Below are positions 1 to 4,470 of a stretch of 7,002 nucleotides of DNA, one piece after another. Source of the stretch: JAGXLC01 sp964472385 (lineage in GTDB: Bacteria; Bacteroidota; Bacteroidia; Bacteroidales; UBA12077). The notes beneath the pieces were generated by a model. It ran no database searches, was not told where the DNA came from, and saw only the letters and a program-made list of their open reading frames with translations. Position 1 is the stretch's first letter, and each line of letters starts with the position of its first letter. A program made the position numbers and the translations under genes. Location: positions 1-7,002 of the forward strand of contig CAYYLT010000188.1 in the NCBI GenBank assembly GCA_964472385.1, read 5' to 3'.

Positions 1-2
1 AG

Positions 3-692
3 GGACCAGAATGGAACAGCGATAATTATACTTCAAACCTTCACCCCCCGCAAGGAGCAAAAGCGGATATCCTGCAAGGCGACGGAGAACATGTTTACAT
101 GCGTCATCTGGCATTTAATGCCGACTTCAGTACGGTAAAAACAGAAAATAATGTTCTTGACTTCAAGAAGGAAAATCAAAGTGGAAGGGTTAGGGCCAGA
201 GGAGGTTTCCTGGACGACACCTATTTTAAACGGGCCCACTGGTATTTTGGTCACAAGCGAAACTGGTCCCGCATCATTGTCAATAACGGCAATACATTCT
301 ACGGGGTGAAGATGTGGGAAACCCTCGACGGACTGAATCCCGGGAATTATTTTACTCCCGGTAAAAAAGGATACCAGCTCTACAAAAGAAACCTGGGCAG
401 CATAGAGAATACCTGGACCAAATACATCCCCATCCGGGTCAAAGCCATGACCCTGACCCAAAAACACCTGTTTATCTCCGGGCCACCGGATATCCTTGGC
501 AAAGATGATCCGCTGGGTGCTTTTGAAGGAAGAAAAGGGGGCATTTTTGCTATTGTATCCTGTGAAAACGGAGAACAAATTGCCCGAAATAAACTGGAGT
601 CCCCACCGGTTTTCAATGGCATGGCTGCCGCCAGGGATCAACTGTATCTCGCCCTGCAAAACGGCAAGCTCATGTGCCTGGGGATTGAGTGA
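3..692 (+). CDS. PQQ-binding-like beta-propeller repeat protein, C-terminal part (5' end outside window)
   Basis: The frame is open from the first bases to a TGA at 690-692, giving 229 residues with no start inside the window, so the gene is truncated by the window edge. The fragment carries hallmarks I associate with large PQQ-like (BamB/quinoprotein-type) beta-propeller proteins of Bacteroidota, Planctomycetota and Verrucomicrobiota: GDGEHVYMRHLAF near residues 26-38, GGFLDDTYFKRAHWYFG at 67-83, and a last propeller blade GGIFAIVSCENGEQIA at 179-194. It ends with PPVFNGMAAARDQLYLALQNGKLMCLG at 201-227, of which the final NGKLMCLG is the typical closing blade strand. The function is unknown; these proteins are usually exported and are often linked to sulfatase or polysaccharide loci, but no such partner is visible here. 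The family call is from recalled motif resemblance. No clear terminator follows. An internal ATG at 99 would cut through the conserved region and is not a real start. Confidence 0.82.
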   Translation, partial: GPEWNSDNYTSNLHPPQGAKADILQGDGEHVYMRHLAFNADFSTVKTENNVLDFKKENQSGRVRARGGFLDDTYFKRAHWYFGHKRNWSRIIVNNGNTFYGVKMWETLDGLNPGNYFTPGKKGYQLYKRNLGSIENTWTKYIPIRVKAMTLTQKHLFISGPPDILGKDDPLGAFEGRKGGIFAIVSCENGEQIARNKLESPPVFNGMAAARDQLYLALQNGKLMCLGIE

Positions 693-748
693 AGGAGGGT
701 TTGAGTTGCTGGTTCCAGCTAATGCGTGAATGTTTGAATGAGAACCTG

Positions 749-797
749 GTTTCTTTGTGTGCCTTCCTGTTGTACTTTGCGTTCCTTCGTGGTTTCA
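749..797 (-). repeat. Degenerate short-unit intergenic repeat tract (ACCACGAAGG / CACAAAG type)
   Basis: Read on the minus strand, this stretch is a run of related purine-rich units: AACCACGAAGG, AACGCAAAG, TACAACAGG and AAGGCACACAAAG. In one frame it reads KPRRNAKYNRKAHKET. This is the familiar degenerate ACCACGAAGG-ACACGAAGG repeat scattered between genes in many bacterial genomes and often misannotated as short lysine/arginine/threonine-rich ORFs. It lies 10 nt from the 66-nt repeat at 808-873 and in the same reading direction, so the two may form one composite element. I do not regard it as protein coding. Confidence 0.5.
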
Positions 798-807
798 ACA
801 TTAATAT

Positions 808-873
808 GACTACATCGTGGGCTCTCGCCGCCTTGCATCTACCCAAAACTTGCCGCATGAATAATACAAGTTA
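808..873 (-). repeat. 66-nt dispersed repeat, left copy (inverted relative to 6933-6998)
   Basis: This segment matches the reverse complement of 6933-6998 at 59 of 66 positions without gaps, including an uninterrupted 23-nt identity at 829-851 and a 15-nt identity at 853-867 (CGCATGAATAATACA). Identity stops abruptly after GTTA at 873. On the other side it stops after GACTAC at 808, but the right copy reaches the window edge only four bases later. Both copies read from an inner TAAC-CTGTATTATTCATG-like end outward. The sharp inner boundary suggests the end of a repeated or mobile element, perhaps a MITE or a decayed insertion-sequence terminus. No transposase is present, so the family is not assigned. 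Confidence 0.8.
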
Positions 874-1195
874 GGTTCCGGTTAAAAAAACAATAAACAA
901 TATACAAAACATCAAACATGATGTAAAGCCATAATTTCCAATATGTTATATCAGATTTTCCACCCTTTCAATAACAGAGATAATGGCAAAAAAATTGAAG
1001 TAGAGAATAAGATACCTTGTATACAAATGGGATAAAAGATATTTTCCGGATATTTTCAGGGATAATTCCAGAATATTTATCATCTTTGTACCTGTCGGGC
1101 AAATTTGACCGGATCATATCAAAGCAAAAAAAAATTATACACTCAGCACCCGGTATACTACAAGTAACAATTTATTCATATAAAAATTATTGCGT
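874..1195. other. AT-rich non-coding leader upstream of the glutamate-synthase-family gene
   Basis: No convincing gene is found in these 322 bases; the short open frames use atypical starts and have no recognisable sequence. The composition is markedly AT-rich compared with the flanking genes. A possible Bacteroidota -7 box is CATCTTTG at 1081-1088, one mismatch from TAnnTTTG, but no good TTTG -33 element sits about 19 nt upstream. If used, it would give a leader of roughly 100 nt. No terminator, riboswitch or tRNA fold was recognised. Confidence 0.4.
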
Positions 1196-2836
1196 ATGCT
1201 TCAATGGCCAAAGAACAACGATGCAATTGGTACGGTAAATCGCGGTATACCAGGAGAGTCAGGCCTGTGTACCCTGTGTACTTCTGATTGCAAAGGCAAA
1301 TGTGAAACCTGGCTAGCTTCCCTGGAAGGAAGAAAAATGCTATATCCCAGGGATTTTGGAAAAACTACTGCGGGTGCTAACAACATAACCTCCATAGGGC
1401 TGGGTTATCATGCCCTTCGCATACAGGGTTATGCTTATGGGGTGCATGGTGTAGAACCTCCTTTATCCAATAAGGCAAGTGATTGCTTATTTACCAATGT
1501 AAATGTAGAATCCTCCTTTGGGAATGAAGTAAAAACCAAAATCCGCATGCCGATCATGACAGGGGCACTGGGATCAACCTTTATAGCAGCCAAATATTGG
1601 AATTCATTTGCTTCTGGTGCAGCTTTATGCGGTATTCCGCTTGTTGTGGGAGAAAATGTTGTGGGCGTTGACCGAAAATCCGAATTAAAAGGAGGGAAGA
1701 TCGCCTCGGCGCCTGAACTGGACAGGCGTATCACTACCTACCAGCGGTTTTATGACGGTTACGGAGCCATTATTGTACAGTTGAATGTTGAGGATACAGC
1801 CAATGGTGTGGCTGAATATATCATAGACAAATACGGCAATGATGTGATCATAGAAATAAAGTGGGGACAAGGAGCAAAGGACATCGGAGGCGAGATACAG
1901 GTAACCAGCATTGAATATGCCCAGTTCCTTAAAGACCGTGGTTACCTTGTAGACCCCGATCCATATGACCCTGCCGTTCAGACAGCTTTTGAATCAAGAG
2001 CCATCACCGCTTTTGCGCGACATAGCCGGCTGGGGGGGACCGAAGCGAACAATCCGGAAGAAGTAAAACAAGCTTTTATGGATTCTGCGGCTTATTTGAG
2101 AAAACTAGGCTTTAACCGGATATCACTGAAAACAGGTGCCTACGATATGGAAGCCCTGGCCATGGCCATTCGATATGCTTCGGAAGCCAAACTGGATCTC
2201 CTTACCATTGATGGTTCCGGAGGAGGTACCGGTATGAGCCCCTGGAACATGATGCAGCACTGGGGTATTCCTTCAGTAGCCCTTCATGCCAAAGCTTATG
2301 AGTACTGCAAAATACTTGATGAAAAAGGAATGCAGGTTCCTGACATCTCTTTTGCCGGTGGTTTTGCCCGTGAAGACCATATTTTCAAAGCCATTGCACT
2401 GGGATCACCCTTTACCAAGCTGGTTTGCCTGGGCCGGGCAGCTATGATACCCGGATTTTTAGGCAGCAATATCGAAGGGGTGTTTAAACCCGAAAGAAGA
2501 CCGGAACTGCACGGTCACTGGGAAGAATTGCCCGTAAACGTGGCTAAAATCGGTAAATATCCCGAAGAGATTTTTGCAGGATGGGAACCGGTTAAACAAA
2601 AAGTGGGTAAAGATGAGCTGAAGCACATACCATACGGCGCTATTGCGATGTACGGATATGCTGACAAACTCACAGGTGGCTTGCAGCAATTGATGGCTGG
2701 CGCCCGCAAATTCAATATCAATGAAATTCACCGCAGCGACCTGATTTCATCCAACCGGGAAGTTGAAAAAGAAACCGGCATTCCCTTTATGACAGATGCC
2801 AAAGATGAAAATGCCCGGCAGATATTGAACGCATAA
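1196..2836 (+). CDS. FMN-binding glutamate synthase family protein, stand-alone catalytic domain
   Basis: This 546-residue protein resembles the FMN/synthase (TIM-barrel) domain of glutamate synthase. Visible motifs are KWGQGAKDIGGE near 222-233 (the KxxQGAKPGEGG region of GltB), SLKTGAY at 310-316, IDGSGGGTGMSPW at 338-350 (flavin phosphate-binding loop) and AGGFAREDHIFKAIALGSP at 387-405. The C-terminal block PYGAIAMYGY...GLQQLMAGARKF spans 479-506. There is no N-terminal class II glutaminase domain, and no gltD-like partner is in the window. An N-terminal cysteine cluster CxxCxxxCxxxC (Cys25, 28, 32, 36) precedes the barrel and, from memory, also occurs in archaeal and bacterial members of this subfamily. 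The canonical 3Fe-4S ligand region of GltB (C-x5-C-x4-C after the second barrel half) is not seen. ATG 1196 is preferred over a TTG at 1190; neither has a Shine-Dalgarno site, which is usual for Bacteroidota. The true substrate is not established; glutamate formation from ammonia is only a possibility. Confidence 0.9.
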   Translation: MLQWPKNNDAIGTVNRGIPGESGLCTLCTSDCKGKCETWLASLEGRKMLYPRDFGKTTAGANNITSIGLGYHALRIQGYAYGVHGVEPPLSNKASDCLFTNVNVESSFGNEVKTKIRMPIMTGALGSTFIAAKYWNSFASGAALCGIPLVVGENVVGVDRKSELKGGKIASAPELDRRITTYQRFYDGYGAIIVQLNVEDTANGVAEYIIDKYGNDVIIEIKWGQGAKDIGGEIQVTSIEYAQFLKDRGYLVDPDPYDPAVQTAFESRAITAFARHSRLGGTEANNPEEVKQAFMDSAAYLRKLGFNRISLKTGAYDMEALAMAIRYASEAKLDLLTIDGSGGGTGMSPWNMMQHWGIPSVALHAKAYEYCKILDEKGMQVPDISFAGGFAREDHIFKAIALGSPFTKLVCLGRAAMIPGFLGSNIEGVFKPERRPELHGHWEELPVNVAKIGKYPEEIFAGWEPVKQKVGKDELKHIPYGAIAMYGYADKLTGGLQQLMAGARKFNINEIHRSDLISSNREVEKETGIPFMTDAKDENARQILNA

Positions 2837-2857
2837 ATCATTATTCCGACCAAAATT

Positions 2858-2893
2858 AAAAGCCTTCTTTGTATTGGATAAGAAGGCTTTTTT
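2858..2893 (+). terminator. Rho-independent terminator of the glutamate-synthase-family gene
   Basis: A perfect 12-bp stem pairs 2858-2869 (AAAAGCCTTCTT) with 2880-2891 (AAGAAGGCTTTT) around a 10-nt loop. The stem runs into six consecutive T at 2888-2893, then C and three more T. It begins 21 nt after the TAA stop at 2834-2836, the expected place for an intrinsic terminator. Confidence 0.9.
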
Positions 2894-2946
2894 CTTTCGC
2901 ATTAACTAACTATTGGCTTAAAAGACAGAAAAAATGCCCAAAAATC

Positions 2947-2962
2947 GAGTGCTATAGCGCTC
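2947..2962. other. 16-nt near-perfect palindrome
   Basis: GAGTGCTATAGCGCTC is symmetric except for one T/G position that would form a G-U wobble in RNA; the inner GCTATAGC is perfect. It lies between the terminator at 2858-2893 and the putative promoter at 3022-3029, about 70 bp upstream of that promoter. It could be a protein-binding site, but a palindrome this short can arise by chance. Confidence 0.25.
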
Positions 2963-3021
2963 AGGCTTATTGTATTCCCGGTTCTTCACTTTCCCCCGCA
3001 TGGTATCCGGTAATTCCGCTT

Positions 3022-3029
3022 TATTTTTG
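3022..3029 (+). promoter_or_regulatory. Putative Bacteroidota-type -7 promoter element for the 3118 gene
   Basis: TATTTTTG is an exact match to the Bacteroidota primary-sigma -7 consensus TAnnTTTG. Transcription would begin a few bases downstream, near 3034-3037, leaving a leader of about 80 nt before ATG 3118. The -33 TTTG element is poor: only TGG around 3001-3003 is near the expected spacing. It is the best promoter candidate between the terminator at 2858-2893 and the next gene. Confidence 0.4.
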
Positions 3030-3032
3030 TAA

Positions 3033-3060
3033 TATTGCATCCTGTTTATTCAATGCAATA
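3033..3060. promoter_or_regulatory. Inverted repeat overlapping the predicted transcription start
   Basis: TATTGCAT at 3033-3040 and ATGCAATA at 3053-3060 are perfect 8-nt inverted repeats separated by 12 nt. The half-site centres are 20 bp apart, about two helical turns. The left arm falls on the predicted transcription start from the -7 box at 3022-3029, so the site could be an operator or a 5'-end RNA hairpin. Both roles are inferred from position and symmetry only. Confidence 0.3.
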
Positions 3061-3117
3061 AGCTTAACAAAGCTGATGATCATTTATCTGAATGTCAATC
3101 CATAAGATCATTGAATT

Positions 3118-3591
3118 ATGCTGAAAAAATTCTGGGACAGACTTAAAAAGTATTGGAAAGAAATAGCCGGATCTCTGCTGATGGGGATTATTTTAGGAGG
3201 AGGAATTATCTATTCCATTGAAGCGAAGCAGAAGCAATTCTGGAGGGAAAAATACCTGGAACAGACCAAAAGCAATGATTCCCTGAAAACGCAAATGCAA
3301 CAATTGCATAAACAAAACAGTGTCCTGAGTAAAAAGAATCACGCACTTATAGACGATCTGGGCATCACCATCCTCTCCAGTATCCGCTCGAACTTCTATG
3401 ATCTCAAAGCACTGAAATCCGAAAATTACAACACCCAAATGTATTACAACCAGGAAGAATACAAATCCAACCTGGTACCCAAAAAAATCGGAGACAAATG
3501 GGATATCAATGTTTTCAGTGAAAGATACAAAAAGGAGCTCAACACATTGATGGATACCATCATGAAGGATAAAAAGGAAGCCTCCCCCTGA
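3118..3591 (+). CDS. Small single-pass membrane protein with coiled-coil stalk, function unknown
   Basis: The product is 157 residues and I do not recognise a family. The N-terminus is very basic and aromatic (MLKKFWDRLKKYWK). One hydrophobic segment follows at about 16-34 (AGSLLMGIILGGGIIYSI), which by the positive-inside rule would leave the C-terminal part outside the cytoplasm. Residues about 36-80 are rich in Q, K, E and N with regular leucines (SLKTQMQQLHKQNSVLSKKNHALIDDL) and look like a coiled coil. The C-terminal part at 85-157 is polar and includes a tyrosine/asparagine-rich patch near 103-116 (NYNTQMYYNQEEYK). There are no cysteines or catalytic motifs. The ATG at 3118 lacks a Shine-Dalgarno site but gives a sensible membrane anchor. 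The next gene, 162 bp downstream, also encodes a coiled-coil protein, so a shared envelope role is possible but unproven. The composition matches the neighbouring genes. Confidence 0.7.
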   Translation: MLKKFWDRLKKYWKEIAGSLLMGIILGGGIIYSIEAKQKQFWREKYLEQTKSNDSLKTQMQQLHKQNSVLSKKNHALIDDLGITILSSIRSNFYDLKALKSENYNTQMYYNQEEYKSNLVPKKIGDKWDINVFSERYKKELNTLMDTIMKDKKEASP

Positions 3592-3623
3592 AACAATCTT
3601 CTTTATTAGCATCTGGCTTTTTA

Positions 3624-3659
3624 CTTAGCCCGGATAATTCATGAATTATTCGGACTAAG
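3624..3659. other. 36-nt long dyad / hairpin between the two coiled-coil genes
   Basis: The two 18-nt arms pair over CTTAG/CTAAG, one C-A mismatch (3629/3654), and CCGGATAATTCA/TGAATTATTCGG with one G-T pair. The central 16 nt, ATAATTCATGAATTAT, is a perfect palindrome centred at 3641/3642. No T-run follows on either strand, so it is not a typical intrinsic terminator. It begins 33 nt after the upstream stop and ends 94 nt before the next start. It could be an operator, an mRNA-stabilising or processing hairpin, or a weak attenuator. Confidence 0.6.
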
Positions 3660-3739
3660 CCACTATTTAAAATTATTCTACGCAAACAATTGACGCTTTT
3701 CCATGTTGAAAATAAGGCAAAATATTATAATCATAGAAA

Positions 3740-3745
3740 AGGAGG
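3740..3745 (+). promoter_or_regulatory. Strong Shine-Dalgarno site fixing the start at 3754
   Basis: AGGAGG, preceded by AAA, is a perfect anti-16S match with an 8-nt spacer to ATG 3754. It decides against the in-frame upstream ATG at 3703, which has no such site and would add 17 residues (MLKIRQNIIIIEKEDCN). It is the only clear Shine-Dalgarno sequence in front of a gene in this window. Confidence 0.8.
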
Positions 3746-3753
3746 ATTGCAAC

Positions 3754-4356
3754 ATGAAGAAAAAAAGAGAAATATTTGAAAAGCGGTCGGAGATATTGAC
3801 CAAGAAACTTCTGTCAAAGATTTATGCTATGGAAGCTGATTTTTTGGAATCACAGATGAAAGCCTCAAAAAATCTGCATAAACTCAGTGAACAAGCCAAC
3901 GATTGGAAAGACCAGTTGAGCAACCTTTACGAAGAAAGAGAAAAACTGAAAAAGCTGCATCAGAATATGGTGGATGCTACAGAGGGAAAGTGGCAGGAAG
4001 CTGCTTCTGCCTTTGAAGAGTATGCGGAAAAAATCAATGCCGAAAAACAAAACTATTACGAACGGGTGCAGGGTTGGCTGGACGACCTGGGGGCCTGGAT
4101 CAATGACCTGGAAGACAGAACGCAAGGTACATCTGATAAATTCCAGTCCCAGATGCAAAACCAGGTAGATCACCTGAAAAAACAGCAGGAGAACCTCAGG
4201 AAAAAATCTACTGACTTGCAGAATTATACGGGAGAAAGCTGGAATAAAGTTTACAGCGGGATAACCCAAGAACTCAGTACGATGAAAACTACCCTGAACA
4301 ATGCTTATCAAAACCTAATTCCCCAGCGCAAAAGCAATAAGGATACCAGTGAATAA
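3754..4356 (+). CDS. Coiled-coil protein, resembling sll1863-type stress-response proteins
   Basis: The product is 200 residues, highly charged, with no cysteine, no signal peptide and no membrane segment, so it is probably cytoplasmic. Nearly the whole chain looks like amphipathic helix and coiled coil (for example KLSEQANDWKDQLSNLYEER near 43-62 and QVDHLKKQQENLRKKSTDLQ near 137-156). Two similar blocks appear, TEGKWQEAASAFEEYAEKI at 76-94 and TGESWNKVYSGITQELSTM at 159-177, suggesting an internal duplication centred on a (E/G)xxW core. The second resembles the SGDAWEDLKxGxxxAWxEL helix of sll1863-family proteins. That is a recalled similarity and could simply reflect generic coiled-coil composition. 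The middle has a tryptophan-containing segment, WLDDLGAWINDLED at 108-121. The gene is preceded by a strong ribosome-binding site and followed by a strong terminator, so it may be well expressed on its own or with the membrane-anchored coiled-coil gene upstream. Confidence 0.75.
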   Translation: MKKKREIFEKRSEILTKKLLSKIYAMEADFLESQMKASKNLHKLSEQANDWKDQLSNLYEEREKLKKLHQNMVDATEGKWQEAASAFEEYAEKINAEKQNYYERVQGWLDDLGAWINDLEDRTQGTSDKFQSQMQNQVDHLKKQQENLRKKSTDLQNYTGESWNKVYSGITQELSTMKTTLNNAYQNLIPQRKSNKDTSE

Positions 4357-4388
4357 AAAGCTTAATGAAAAGCTTTCATGGTCATAAC

Positions 4389-4426
4389 AAAAAACAGGTT
4401 TTCATGCGGAAAACCTGTTTTTTATT
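4389..4426 (+). terminator. Strong intrinsic terminator after the coiled-coil gene (possibly bidirectional)
   Basis: A perfect 15-bp stem pairs 4389-4403 (AAAAAACAGGTTTTC) with 4409-4423 (GAAAACCTGTTTTTT) around the 5-nt loop ATGCG, ending in six T and then ATTT. It starts 33 nt after the stop at 4354-4356. Because the left arm begins with six A, the reverse strand would also end in a T-run, but no minus-strand gene is present. The hairpin separates the coiled-coil gene from the receptor gene. Confidence 0.92.
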
Positions 4427-4445
4427 TCAAAAACAAATGTCACTG

Positions 4446-4452
4446 TATTTTG
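4446..4452 (+). promoter_or_regulatory. Weak candidate -7 element for the TonB-dependent receptor gene
   Basis: TATTTTG resembles the Bacteroidota -7 box TAnnTTTG with one base missing, and lies 18 nt before ATG 4471. The only T-rich sequence at a -33 distance is the tail of the preceding terminator. I see no Fur-box-like inverted repeat here. The terminator upstream implies that some promoter must exist in 4427-4470. Confidence 0.25.
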
Positions 4453-4470
4453 TATAGATACGATAAATGC

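Noticed and set aside
33..659. 208-residue open frame on the minus strand
   Set aside because: It lies fully opposite the beta-propeller frame, which carries recognisable family motifs; the minus-strand product resembles nothing I know.
670..874. Short open frames on both strands (670-858 minus, 689-874 plus)
   Set aside because: They run through the degenerate tract and the 66-nt repeat. The minus frame reads KPRRNAKYNRKAHKET, typical of misannotated intergenic repeats. Only the shared MRQVLGRCKA part is kept as a finding.
1190..1195. TTG start two codons upstream for the glutamate-synthase-family gene
   Set aside because: The ATG at 1196 is a normal start only two codons later and nothing in the leader favours the TTG.
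1017..1238. 73-residue open frame on the plus strand
   Set aside because: It starts at a TTG without ribosome-binding site, is AT-driven in composition, and overlaps the start of the well-supported flavoenzyme gene in another frame.
3193..3612. 139-residue minus-strand frame with hydrophobic content
   Set aside because: It is the antisense shadow of the coiled-coil membrane gene: lysine and glutamate codons read backwards give Phe/Leu-rich sequence. The same applies to 3865-4311.
3636..3650. Third copy of the 66-nt repeat suggested by ATTCATG within the 3624-3659 dyad
   Set aside because: Only 7-8 nt are shared and the surrounding bases do not match; the dyad is a separate structure.
3703..3753. 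Upstream in-frame ATG of the soluble coiled-coil gene
   Set aside because: It lacks an SD site, whereas ATG 3754 has a perfect AGGAGG eight bases upstream; the extra 17 residues look non-coding.
4378..4470. N-terminal extension of the receptor from ATG 4378
   Set aside because: It would translate through the 15-bp terminator hairpin and bury the signal peptide 31 residues inside the protein.
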